64,000 nt of DNA from Lewinellaceae bacterium (lineage in GTDB: Bacteria > Bacteroidota > Bacteroidia > Chitinophagales > Saprospiraceae). Positions within the stretch are counted from its first letter, which is position 1. The number at the start of each line of letters is the position of its first letter. Shown here piece after piece: positions 17,307-25,753 of the stretch. Location: contig JACJXZ010000013.1 of the NCBI GenBank assembly GCA_020636375.1, forward strand, positions 283,805 to 347,804. Direction: 5' to 3'. The notes under the pieces were generated by a model. The model was not told where the DNA came from, searched no databases, and was given only the letters and a program-made list of their open reading frames with translations. A program made the translations under genes and the position numbers.

Positions 17307-17760
17307 GGCCGGCAGAATGAGATTGCCGGTTACGCTTCGAGATGCCGAAGGCATCAGTTTACATCGCTGCCCCGGCGCTCCACGTTGAATAACCCTGGAT
17401 AGCTTCCTTTTTACAGCACCCCTGATGCACAACCGGCAGGAGAAGCCCAAAAAGGATTGCCGGGCCAGCAGTGGAATCGGCCCGACAACCTCGAAAATAC
17501 CAAAATTTTATTCATTTTTAATAGAAAGCGTTAGAGAGCGGTTCGGGGTTTTGAATTTGGGGTTAGGTGTATTTCCCGGGGTAGCCCTGGCACTACTGCA
17601 ATAACGGATTTCCCGAAAGCGGTTATTTACGTATCGCAGGCCAAGGGAAGTTATTGGCTATCCCATTGCTCTTCTAATTCACAGAAATTGTTGGCAATAA
17701 CCAATAACTGCTTCCGGCGCCCGGTGACGCAATAACGCTTCATGTTTCCCTCCCGAAGCA
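17307..17760. repeat. Intergenic region with repeated segment S2
   Basis: No gene. 17457-17582 repeats 14512-14637 at roughly 70-75% identity by eye, including the hairpin TTGCCGGGCC/GGCCCGACAA (17457-17466, 17479-17488), the block ATACCAAAATTTT and the end TTTCCCGGGGT. On the minus strand the hairpin is followed by TCCTTTTT, so it can terminate the A2 transcript. The remainder to 17760 shows no feature. Confidence 0.65.
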
Positions 17761-18378
17761 CTAAACTCTTCCGACACAGACCACCCGGGCGGAAATCTCT
17801 GCCCCTTTGCTGTCATTACCAGTAAGGTACCAGTAGCCATCCTCGGGGTCGACATACAGTTCGATGCCACTGGAGCTGTTCCTGAATTTTCCTTTCAGTG
17901 CGGTCAGCACCGGGATGCCATGGCTTTGATGCACCAGGCGCACCGGCGGTTGCCCGCTTTGCCAGGAAAAGGGGCCGGACTGGCACAGGCGGGCGGACAG
18001 TTCTCCGTCCAGGTCCATTTTCCTGGCCTCTACCCGGATCGTGGAGGCATTCATATGTAGGCTGCCGGCGGCCTGTAGCAGGGTGTCGCTGCCAGAGGAC
18101 AGCTCCAGCCTGGCCTGGCCGCCGCTCTTCAGGCGAAAAGCTTCGTCTCCGTTACCGAAATCACCCGCCTCAATCGTCCCGTAAGCACGAGGGGAAGACC
18201 CGGGTTTTCCGTGAACGAAGCCCAGCGCAGGAGGGCGGCGTTCCCGGGAGGAGAATTGCAGCTGTCCGCCTTCATAGGCTATTCCCAATTGTTCGGCCAA
18301 TTGAGCAACCAGGTTTTCGAGCATTCTCACCCTGGCTTCCATGTTCTTTTCAGGCATTACAGATACCATTATTGTCAT
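17761..18378 (-). CDS. Uncharacterised protein, family A copy 2
   Basis: 205 aa, paralogue of 14783-15376. It shows the same order: coiled coil (ARVRMLENLVAQLAEQLGI), YGTIEAGDFGNGDEAFRLKSGGQARLEL, LLQAAGSLHMNASTIRVEARKMDLDGELSARLCQSGPFSW, then LVHQSHGIPVL and an identical C-terminal ARVVCVGRV. The first residues (MTIMVSVMPEKN) are extra and an internal ATG may be the true start. It lies 79 bases downstream of the 150-aa gene on the same strand and is probably co-transcribed with it. Function unknown. Confidence 0.75.
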   Translation of the reverse strand: MTIMVSVMPEKNMEARVRMLENLVAQLAEQLGIAYEGGQLQFSSRERRPPALGFVHGKPGSSPRAYGTIEAGDFGNGDEAFRLKSGGQARLELSSGSDTLLQAAGSLHMNASTIRVEARKMDLDGELSARLCQSGPFSWQSGQPPVRLVHQSHGIPVLTALKGKFRNSSSGIELYVDPEDGYWYLTGNDSKGAEISARVVCVGRV

Positions 18379-18457
18379 TTTTGGGTTCTTGTAGTTTGTC
18401 CTGAGCTTGAAATAGCTCTTGCACGTTTAGGGTTATACAGATGGCGTTTGTTTATCT

Positions 18458-18910
18458 TTATTGTGGGGAAGGCTGGAACACTTCCAGCACCACCGAATTG
18501 CTTTCTTTGCGGAAACCGAACTCAGACCCCTGGATGAGGCTGTATCCGGCCATTTCCCTCATGATGTCCTGTTCGTCTTCGCCGACGAACTTCAAGGCTA
18601 AACCTGCAGGCTCCACGGAGTGCGCCAGGCGGAGCTTCAGGGCCAGAGAGGTAGCCAGCTCGAATTTGCCGGTAGTTCCGGACTGCGCTTCCTGGTCCGT
18701 AATCTTGTAATCCTGCCCACCGCCGGCCGTATGATCCGCCACCTCTACTTTGAAGCTCAGCAGTCCGCTTGTCGGGATGTCAAAGGTGTAAGTCGTTTCC
18801 GACGTGTCAATAATTTGTATCTTAGTGTTTGACGAGATCAGGTTGATCTGCCCTAACCTCGTGAAAGCCCCATACTTTTCCTGTTGGGCTATAGTCGCTG
18901 TAGTCGGCAT
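18458..18910 (-). CDS. Uncharacterised 150-aa protein (C), only beside cassette copy 2
   Basis: 150 aa; not recognised. The composition is beta-rich (KIQIIDTSETTYTFDIPTSGLLSFKVEVADH), with no signal peptide or membrane segment. It ends immediately before the motif shared between the two A upstream regions and precedes A2 in the same direction, so a C-A2 transcription unit is likely. No counterpart lies near A1, so it was inserted into or lost from one copy. Coding status is supported by its clean frame, ATG start and operon position, not by homology. Confidence 0.6.
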   Translation of the reverse strand: MPTTATIAQQEKYGAFTRLGQINLISSNTKIQIIDTSETTYTFDIPTSGLLSFKVEVADHTAGGGQDYKITDQEAQSGTTGKFELATSLALKLRLAHSVEPAGLALKFVGEDEQDIMREMAGYSLIQGSEFGFRKESNSVVLEVFQPSPQ

Positions 18911-19356
18911 GAGCGTAGTGTTCGTTTGTTTTGGATGTATTTATGGCAAAAGTAGATTGTTTACCTTCCGAAGCCAAAAGAACAAAAGGGCCATTATTAA
19001 ATTCCCAAACGAACTTTTTTAGCCAAAAATCTCGCTTATCCCACCCTGGCCCTTTCCACATGCACTTTGAAAGCTAAGCCATAAAAGCAAATTAATAAAC
19101 CCAAAGCGCTCTTTGCCATTCAAAACTTTTTCGCGCCCTTTTTCCCGCTTTTGGGAAAATTTGAATGAAATACATGTGCAAAATAACCGGAATACCGGAC
19201 ACGGGCAAAACATGAAATTCCATATTATTAGAATCTCAAATAGCAATTTTATATTTTTATCATTTAAACACTCCATTATTTATTGTTTATCAGTAACTTA
19301 ATCCCGTAAAAAAACTAGCACACAAAATCCCAAACTGCATAAATCAATAAACACAC
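18911..19356. other. AT-rich divergent intergenic region before B2
   Basis: 446 bases, clearly more AT-rich than its neighbours, between gene C (minus) and B2 (plus). No gene, hairpin or repeat stands out. It should carry both promoters; candidate boxes are too degenerate to name. Confidence 0.4.
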
Positions 19357-20961
19357 ATGAAAGCCTCCGATCACTTATGGCGCCTGGTCCATTTTATGGA
19401 CAAGGCAGAATCCCGCTTTTTCCGGCTTTTTGCCCGGCTGCAAAACGGAAAAAAGAAATACGAACATCTCTATGAAGCAGTCAGCAAAGCGAAAAACCCG
19501 GATAAGTACGACGAGGCCCTGATCCGCGAACAACTGGATCGGGAAGGGAAGTTGCCTGCCCGGAGTTTTGCCGTTACCAAAATTTACCTCTTTGACAACC
19601 TGCTGAAGGCCCTTCGGATCCTGGAAGAAGACAAAACAGTGGAGAACCGGGTGTGGAAGCTATACCATGAAGCATCGGTATTGTTTAGCCGGGGATTAAT
19701 GAGCAAGAGCTTAAGCTACATCCGGGAGGCCAAGCAACTGGCGGAAAAACATGAGTGCTTTTCCGTATTGGCCGACCTCCTGAGCCTGGAGACATATCAT
19801 AATTTTTTTCACCTCAAAACTTCCGGAGCTCCATTGGCTGAATTCGAAGCCTTGTATCGGGAAAAGAAAACCGTTCTGGAAAAAATGGCCCTGGACACCG
19901 AAGCCAACTGGCTGCGCGACCAGGCCTACATTCTGTACCGGACCTGGAACACTCAGCCGGGAGAAAGCCGGGAGGCCCGCATCCAGGAACTCAGGAACCA
20001 CCCTTTCTTTAAAGAACCCGGACAGTTCAGGACCTTCCGCAGCGAATTGTTTTACCACCACGCCTGGGCGCTGATCTATTACGTCGAGAACAAAAACAAA
20101 AGCCTGGCGCTTTACCATTCCAACAAAACTCTGGAGATATGGGACAAGTACCCCGCCTTCAAAAAGGAATACCCGCGCTTGTATAAGGTCAACCTGTTTG
20201 CTAACCTCGGCACCCGCCATTCCTATAATAATTACCTGGGTTTTGAAGACACTCTGGACGAAGCCCGCAACCTCGAATCCCGAACTATCTTTGAAAGAAC
20301 CTCCGACTTTCAGGATACCTCTCACTACCACCTCCTGTTCCTTATAAATACCTGCCGCTTTGAAGAAGCAAAACAGCTGGTGGCCGACCTGGAAGAAAAA
20401 ATAAAAGACTATTTCCGCAGGAAATACCCCTTGCGCAAAGACAAAATGATCACCCTGTACCATAACATCGCTGTGCTTTTCTTCCTTGCGGAAGAATACG
20501 ACGAAACCCTCCGGTGGGCGCAAAAGCTCCGAAAAATAGCCGGCAAGAAATCTATGACCCGCCTCGACATACAATATTTTGCCTTCATTCTGAAATTGCT
20601 GGTACATTTCGAAAAAGGAGAGTCCGACAAGCTGGACCACATAGAACCCTACGTGAAAAAGAAGCTGAAAACCAACGAGATGCTCTCCGAATTCGACGCC
20701 AGCGTCCTGAGCCATATCCGCAAACTCAACAAAAGTTATATCGCTGAAGAGGACCGGAAGATATATGAAGGGCTGCTGGCAGAGATCGAAGCTTCTGAAA
20801 AAAAACACACTAAAATCCGTGGAAGGGCGGAAATAAAGCTCTGGGTGGAAAGCAAACTACAGCGAAAAAAGATAGCTGATCTGCTTCGGGAGCAATTCGA
20901 AGCAGCGATGGCCCGGGCCCGGGCGTTATCCCATAGCAACGACAAATCTCCTTCCGCATGA
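19357..20961 (+). CDS. Uncharacterised TPR-like helical protein, family B copy 2
   Basis: 534 aa, full-length paralogue of 15735-17306 (DHLWRLVHFMDKAESRFFRLFARLQNGKKKYEHLYE; FRSELFYHHAWALIYYVENKNKSLALYHSNKTLEIWDKYPAF; GRAEIKLWVESKLQRKKIADLLREQFE). Cytoplasmic, all-helical, no signal peptide. Unlike B1 it ends in an ATGA overlap with the next gene, an LVIVD-repeat lipoprotein, so it heads an operon with envelope proteins. That is the only hint of its job: it may act with, or regulate, the exported proteins encoded behind it. Confidence 0.75.
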   Translation: MKASDHLWRLVHFMDKAESRFFRLFARLQNGKKKYEHLYEAVSKAKNPDKYDEALIREQLDREGKLPARSFAVTKIYLFDNLLKALRILEEDKTVENRVWKLYHEASVLFSRGLMSKSLSYIREAKQLAEKHECFSVLADLLSLETYHNFFHLKTSGAPLAEFEALYREKKTVLEKMALDTEANWLRDQAYILYRTWNTQPGESREARIQELRNHPFFKEPGQFRTFRSELFYHHAWALIYYVENKNKSLALYHSNKTLEIWDKYPAFKKEYPRLYKVNLFANLGTRHSYNNYLGFEDTLDEARNLESRTIFERTSDFQDTSHYHLLFLINTCRFEEAKQLVADLEEKIKDYFRRKYPLRKDKMITLYHNIAVLFFLAEEYDETLRWAQKLRKIAGKKSMTRLDIQYFAFILKLLVHFEKGESDKLDHIEPYVKKKLKTNEMLSEFDASVLSHIRKLNKSYIAEEDRKIYEGLLAEIEASEKKHTKIRGRAEIKLWVESKLQRKKIADLLREQFEAAMARARALSHSNDKSPSA

Positions 20962-21494
20962 ATAAAACAACTCTCCTTCTGTTTTCAACGCTATGCCTGG
21001 CCTGGCTCGCCTCTGGCTGCATCAACCCCAAGGTGGACATACCGGAACAAGTCGCCGGCCTGGCCCCCATTTACTACGATGGCGACTGGCGCGACATCGC
21101 CGCCGAACCCGCCCGGCCCATCCGCGAGCTGTTCAAGATTTACTACAAAGACAGCATCCTGTTCGCCGGCGAATCCCTCCAGGGCATCCACGTGATCGAC
21201 AATACCGACCCTTTTTACCCGCAACCGGTTAAGTTCATCCGCATTCCCGGCAATTCCGATATCGCCATCAAAGGCAGCACCCTGTACGCCAACAACCTCT
21301 CCGACCTGGTCGCCATCGACATCAGCGACCTGGATAATATCCGCGTCCTCAGCCGCGTGGAAAACGCTTTCCCCGGCAACGGCGCGCCCCTGCCCGACGG
21401 CTACTTCGGCTTTTTCGAATGCCCCGAACCCAACATGGGCGCCATCGTCGGCTGGGCAGAAAAAGTGCTGGAAAGGCCGGAGTGCTGGCGGTAA
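20958..21494 (+). CDS. LVIVD-repeat lipoprotein, short
   Basis: 178 aa. The signal peptide has a lipobox (LAWLASGC, Cys at about residue 21). The mature part has LVIVD-type beta-propeller units (LFAGESLQGIHVIDNTDPFYPQPVKFIRIPG; TLYANNLSDLVAIDISDLDNIRVLSRVE). Full LVIVD propellers are longer, so this is a partial propeller or pairs with the next protein. The ATG overlaps the B2 stop (ATGA), implying translational coupling. A minisatellite separates it from the next gene. Function unknown. Confidence 0.8.
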   Translation: MNKTTLLLFSTLCLAWLASGCINPKVDIPEQVAGLAPIYYDGDWRDIAAEPARPIRELFKIYYKDSILFAGESLQGIHVIDNTDPFYPQPVKFIRIPGNSDIAIKGSTLYANNLSDLVAIDISDLDNIRVLSRVENAFPGNGAPLPDGYFGFFECPEPNMGAIVGWAEKVLERPECWR

Positions 21495-21539
21495 AAATAT
21501 GGAATGAGGGAATGAGGGAACGAAGGAATGATTCCCTCA

Positions 21540-21598
21540 TTCATTCATTCATTCACTCATTCACTCATTCACTCATTCACTCATTCACTCACTCACTT
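21540..21598. repeat. ATTCACTC octamer minisatellite between two LVIVD genes
   Basis: CATTCATTCATTCATTCACTC runs into about five CACTCATT octamers and ends 6 bases before the next ATG. Upstream, GAATGAGGGAATGAGGG (about 21503-21520) is its near reverse complement. The array replaces the expected ribosome site and could alter spacing when it changes length. Confidence 0.8.
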
Positions 21599-21603
21599 CC
21601 ATC

Positions 21604-22362
21604 ATGGCCCGAACCACCCTCTTCCTCCTCCTCCTCACCGCCCTCTGGAGCTGCGCCGAGAGCAGCAACGACGCGGCCTCCATCTCCGATTCCGGCACCG
21701 GGACGGGAGGCTCCCTGGCGCGGTTCACCATCGTCGGCAACTACCTCTACACCGTCGACAACACCAGCCTGCACAGCTTCGACATCAGCCAGGCGGCCGA
21801 GATCAAGCCCCGGGAAACCATCTACGTCGGCGAAGGCGTAGAAACCATCTTCCCCCTCAACGGCTTCCTCTTCCTCGGCACCCGCGACGGCATGCTGATC
21901 TACCAGATCCTGCCCGGCGGCCTGCCGCAGTTCGTCAGCAACTACCAGCACGTGGTCAGCTGCGACCCCGTGGTGGCCAACAACCAGTATGCCTACGTCA
22001 CCCTGCGCGCGTCCGGTTGCCGGCAGGCAGGGCCCGGCGCCGCCGACCTGCTGGAAATCATCGACATCCGCTATATCCAGGACCCCCAGGTGGTGGCCAG
22101 CTACTCTATGGACAGCCCCTTCGGCCTGGGCCTGGACGGGCAGACGCTCTTCCTCTGCGAGGGCGCCGGCGGGCTCAAGGTCTTCGACGTGGCCAACCCG
22201 CGGGACATCCAACTGCTCCACCACTTCACGAATTTCAACGCCATCGACGTCATCCCCCTCGGCAGCCTGCTGCTCGTCATCGGCCCGGACCGCATCGTGC
22301 AACTGGATTATTCGAATATCGACGACATTAAAGTGGTCTCGGAAATTGCCATCGGCGTATGA
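21604..22362 (+). CDS. LVIVD-repeat lipoprotein, long
   Basis: 252 aa. The signal peptide has a lipobox (LTALWSC, Cys at about 17). Four or more propeller units are visible: FTIVGNYLYTVDNTSLHSFDIS, LFLGTRDGMLIYQIL, LLEIIDIRYIQDPQVVASYSM and LFLCEGAGGLKVFDVANPRDIQLLHHF. Such beta-propeller lipoproteins sit on the outer membrane; role unknown. It follows the short LVIVD gene after a 109-base gap with the minisatellite, and its stop overlaps the next start (ATGA). Confidence 0.85.
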   Translation: MARTTLFLLLLTALWSCAESSNDAASISDSGTGTGGSLARFTIVGNYLYTVDNTSLHSFDISQAAEIKPRETIYVGEGVETIFPLNGFLFLGTRDGMLIYQILPGGLPQFVSNYQHVVSCDPVVANNQYAYVTLRASGCRQAGPGAADLLEIIDIRYIQDPQVVASYSMDSPFGLGLDGQTLFLCEGAGGLKVFDVANPRDIQLLHHFTNFNAIDVIPLGSLLLVIGPDRIVQLDYSNIDDIKVVSEIAIGV

Positions 22363-23177
22363 GGCAGGGAAAGCGGAGCGTCCTGGTTTTGCTTCTTTGG
22401 CTCGGCATGGTTCAGGGGGCCTTCGCCGAAGGCATGGCAGTTGCCGCTTGTCCGTTGTCGGTTGATAGTTCCCGGGTCAACCGGCAACCAGCAACGGACA
22501 ACGATCTTTACCCCGAGCAAAGCCGAGGGGAACTAACAACAAACTTTACCCCGAGCAAAGCCGAGGGGAACCAACAACTGCCGACCCCCGGCCCCCGCTT
22601 CAGCCTCAAAAACGGCACCCTCAGCCTGCTCGACCCTTTCGCCCCCAGCTTCAACATCGGCGCGGAGCACATCCTCCTGCCCCGCCTCTACGGCCACCTG
22701 GAAGCCGGGCCGATGTTCAACCTGCGCCTCTTCCAGGAACCCACCATCGACAACCTCAGGGGCTACCGCCTGCGGGGCGCCATCCGCTACTACCTGCGCC
22801 CCCCCCGGATCGGAACGCATGCCGGCTTCATCGAGATCCTCTACACCCACCAGTACACGGATGTCGACATCGAAGGCGATTTCCGGAGGAACAACGACCT
22901 GGGCCGCTACCGGCAGCGCCTCTCTTATCACATGGAACAGCGCAAACAGAGCGTCAGCTTCAACCTGGGCCTGCAGCAAATCTACGCCAAACGCTTCCTC
23001 TTCGAATTCGGCGCCGGCCTCGGCATCAGCTACAAGCGCGCTGCCTTCAGCGGAGTGCCGCCCGACGCCTCTTTCCGCACCAACGGCGGCCTGGGCTGGG
23101 AGTATGATCCTTCGCCGAATTCGCCCACGGTGGCGGCGGTGCAGGTGTATGTAAATTTGGGGTATGTGTTGTGGTGA
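22359..23177 (+). CDS. Predicted outer-membrane beta-barrel protein with repeat-derived insert
   Basis: 272 aa. A signal peptide (to about residue 23, GAFA) is followed by a low-complexity segment (about 24-78) and then alternating strands (FNIGAEHILLPRLYGHLEAGPMF, YRLRGAIRYYLRPP, IYAKRFLFEFGAGLGISYKR) ending VQVYVNLGYVLW, an aromatic final strand typical of a small barrel. The low-complexity segment is coded by intergenic-type repeat DNA: two copies of TTTACCCCGAGCAAAGCCGAGG at about 22507 and 22547 and a TTGTCCGTTGTCGGTTG block. It remained in frame, so the gene was probably invaded by repeats in its N-terminal linker. Coupled to the preceding gene by ATGA. Confidence 0.7.
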   Translation: MRQGKRSVLVLLLWLGMVQGAFAEGMAVAACPLSVDSSRVNRQPATDNDLYPEQSRGELTTNFTPSKAEGNQQLPTPGPRFSLKNGTLSLLDPFAPSFNIGAEHILLPRLYGHLEAGPMFNLRLFQEPTIDNLRGYRLRGAIRYYLRPPRIGTHAGFIEILYTHQYTDVDIEGDFRRNNDLGRYRQRLSYHMEQRKQSVSFNLGLQQIYAKRFLFEFGAGLGISYKRAAFSGVPPDASFRTNGGLGWEYDPSPNSPTVAAVQVYVNLGYVLW

Positions 23178-23472
23178 GGGGGGAGTTCGTGTATTTGTGT
23201 ATGGGTGAGGCTGCTCCGTCTCCGCCGGTCCGTAGTCCGGCTACGACGGACGGAGGCCGGAAAGTCCCCCAAATGAGTGGATGAGCGAGGGACTGAATGA
23301 GTGAATAAATATAAAATATGTATTGTTTTTAAAATCAAACTTTATTACATAGTTGGTTCTATTCACTCATCCTTAGGTGCTAAAAAAGACTTTGGCGCCG
23401 CTAAAACCTAAAACCTAAAGCCGGCCAAGGGCACAAAATGGCATCGCGCCCGCCACCAACAACCCTCCATTC

Positions 23473-23946
23473 CTAAGCCGCCTCCTTCAACGACTCCGTG
23501 AACTGCAAAATGTCATATTTGAATAATTCAAAATCAAAATCCTCCACCTGCGGCTTTAATTTTTCGATTGCCTTGTCTAATTCGGAAGAGAACTGGTTGA
23601 TATCTTTGCCGGAAAGCACGGATATGTATAACCTGCGTTTGTCTTCATCGAATCCGGAGGGGTTGGGCAGGAATATTTCGGGTTTCTTAAAGAATGCGAC
23701 TTCGAAAAAGAGCTTTTGAACTCCTTTGCCATTATCGGGCAGTTTTTCAAATAGTTCCTGATCATTGGGTACTTCCAGGCGAGGGTTCTCTTTTTTAATC
23801 TGAGTCGCAACAATAATGACTGCTGCTACTAAAAAGAGCATCCACATATATCCTCCGCCCCCGGGCATCCTGTATCCACGGGTATCGCCCTGGTCAAATT
23901 TAGGCATCTCCGGAGCTTCCCTGGCTATTGTAATTTTATATTTCAT
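23473..23946 (-). CDS. Uncharacterised membrane-anchored protein
   Basis: 157 aa from the ATG at 23946; the frame can be extended to a TTG at 23961, which is less likely. One hydrophobic helix (MWMLFLVAAVIIVATQI, about 34-50) follows a Gly-rich RGYRMPGGGGY stretch; the rest is a hydrophilic, mixed alpha/beta domain (about 55-157). Topology suggests a single-pass inner-membrane protein with a soluble C-terminal domain. It is more AT-rich than its neighbours. Not recognised. Confidence 0.6.
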   Translation of the reverse strand: MKYKITIAREAPEMPKFDQGDTRGYRMPGGGGYMWMLFLVAAVIIVATQIKKENPRLEVPNDQELFEKLPDNGKGVQKLFFEVAFFKKPEIFLPNPSGFDEDKRRLYISVLSGKDINQFSSELDKAIEKLKPQVEDFDFELFKYDILQFTESLKEAA

Positions 23947-24449
23947 ATTTTTGGGGGGCAAAAGTTTTAAAATCTATTTCCAGTTTATTTTGGCTGCAAA
24001 AATATAGGATTTTATCTTAAAAAATCATTTTTTGACAGATTATATCGAAATGGAAGGAAAAAAACTCAATAAGATCGGGGATGTACTTCAGGGCCAGGGT
24101 AGAACTATGTGACAGTTTCCCAGTGAGCCAGGAATGTTCAGCGGCCCGGCCTTGAGGGGAGTGTTCAAACCGCTGTGCCGCAGGCTGGCAGGTTTGTTTT
24201 GAACCGCTGAGGGCGCGGGGAACCACAGGGGTAACTTCTCAATAAATGGGAATGAAATCTGTCGTCCCTACAAGCTACGTACACACGTACATAGGGATTG
24301 CGAAATCAACCCCTTCGATGGTGGTGTATTAAATCCGTTGAAATTTCGGTGCAAATGGAGAGCGGACCTCCAGGTCCGCTGAACAGATCAACGGATTTAA
24401 TACACTACCCCTTCGATTACCTCTACAATGTACTCTGCCTCATCAACAC
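23947..24449. repeat. Intergenic region with an 82-bp palindromic element
   Basis: No gene. At 24324-24405 an 18-bp arm (GTGTATTAAATCCGTTGA, 24324-24341) pairs perfectly with 24388-24405 and encloses a second inverted repeat AGCGGACCT/AGGTCCGCT (24361-24380). The nested form resembles the element at 40491-40616. The rest holds no recognisable feature. Confidence 0.65.
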
Positions 24450-25325
24450 TCACCCCCTCCCCTTCCATTCCTTCACCAGCCGCTCAATCTCCTCCCGCTG
24501 ATTCTCATAAAAATCATCCTCCGGGTTATCCCTGGCCAGCTTTTCGGCCTTTTTTGCCGCCTCCAGCGCGCCGGCGTAATCCTCCTGCGCCGCCAGGATG
24601 CGCGCCCACACCCAGTGGTTCCGGGACGTGCTCTTTTGCCGGATCGACTCCTGGGCGTACTGCAGGGCAGGCCCCGGCTGCCCCACCCAGAGCAGGAAGT
24701 CGGCCGCCTCGGCGTTGAGTCGCCACTTTTGCCCTTCCGGAGCGGCAGCCAGGGCGGTGGTGATCTCCAGGACGGCCTGCTGCATGGCGGTTGTCTTCAC
24801 GCGCAGGTACAGGCGCAGCTTTTCCCAGCTCAGCAGGATATAGCCGTTTTCCACGTTCTGGCCGATGACCTCATACCGGAGGCGCTCTTCGTTGATTTTT
24901 TTGGAAAACTGGGCGTCCACCTCCACCCGCAGGGCGTCGTCGGCCTGGTTGTAGTTGTCGGCGCCCCACTGGCCCCAGGTTTTACTGAAAATGGCCGTCC
25001 ACTTCCCCGCTTCGCGGGGAATGATGAAGAAGGCGTACTTGCCGGCCGGCAGGGTTTGGCCTTCAATTTCCACGTCGGTGTTGAACCCGATCGTAGTGGC
25101 TTCGTTGGCGCCGGCCCGCCACACCTCGCCGTAGGGCACCAGGCCGCCCCATATTTCCCGCTCCTGGACGGCAGGGGAGGAATACTGGATGGAAACCTCC
25201 GTATACCCTATGGTATAGGAAGTACCCGCCCGGGGGCTCTTCCGGGGCAGGTTGAGCTCCTGGGCAGTAATGAAGGTGGAGGACAGCAGCAGGAGGGCAA
25301 GTAAGCATAGCGTATTGGTCCGCAT
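24450..25325 (-). CDS. DUF2911-family secreted protein with C-terminal TPR
   Basis: 291 aa. A signal peptide (to about residue 21, ITAQ) precedes a DUF2911 domain (about 25-175; SYTIGYTEVSIQYSSPAVQEREIWGGLVPYGEVWRAGANEATTIGF, LPAGKYAFFIIPREAGKWTAIFSKTWGQWGADNY). The C-terminal part (about 190-285) has TPR-like helices (AEAADFLLWVGQPGPALQYAQESIRQ). The family is widespread in Bacteroidota with no assigned function. It is a single gene with its own intergenic flanks. Confidence 0.85.
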   Translation of the reverse strand: MRTNTLCLLALLLLSSTFITAQELNLPRKSPRAGTSYTIGYTEVSIQYSSPAVQEREIWGGLVPYGEVWRAGANEATTIGFNTDVEIEGQTLPAGKYAFFIIPREAGKWTAIFSKTWGQWGADNYNQADDALRVEVDAQFSKKINEERLRYEVIGQNVENGYILLSWEKLRLYLRVKTTAMQQAVLEITTALAAAPEGQKWRLNAEAADFLLWVGQPGPALQYAQESIRQKSTSRNHWVWARILAAQEDYAGALEAAKKAEKLARDNPEDDFYENQREEIERLVKEWKGRG

Positions 25326-25753
25326 GGCGGGTAGTTTTTTAGAAGCTGTTCAAAAATTCGTAATGAATATAACTGTTTTGTTTCCTCGTAGCGTTGAAAA
25401 CAACGTTTTATTTATCAACTCGCCAGGCCCGCCATTGTTCTAACCGGCTTTCGACAGGCAGGCTCCAACGCCGGCGGGCGGCATCCGTTTACTGAAAAGG
25501 ACAACCCGCCCGGCACCCTCCTGCTTTGGCTGGTTCTCTCTTTCGATTCAACCGGAAGATGGTTATCTTACGCTCCTGGCCGGTTTGACGGACCGGCGTT
25601 CGTGGCGGCTTTGCCGGGCATCGTGCCGCGATCATCCTGATCGCAAGGCTTCCCGCTCAATATTTTTTGTGCCTGCGGCAGCAGGATAATCGAACAACGA
25701 ACAAAGCAATAACTTTCAACCTAATTATATCAACCACCCGCAAAACAGTGCTT
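25326..25753. other. Intergenic region, nothing recognised
   Basis: 428 bases between divergent genes. The portion near 25670-25753 is AT-rich and may carry the promoter for the secreted protein at 25754. No repeat or RNA structure is evident. Confidence 0.3.

Noticed and set aside
20958..22362. One LVIVD gene split by the minisatellite
   Set aside because: The second part has its own signal peptide and lipobox, so these are two genes.
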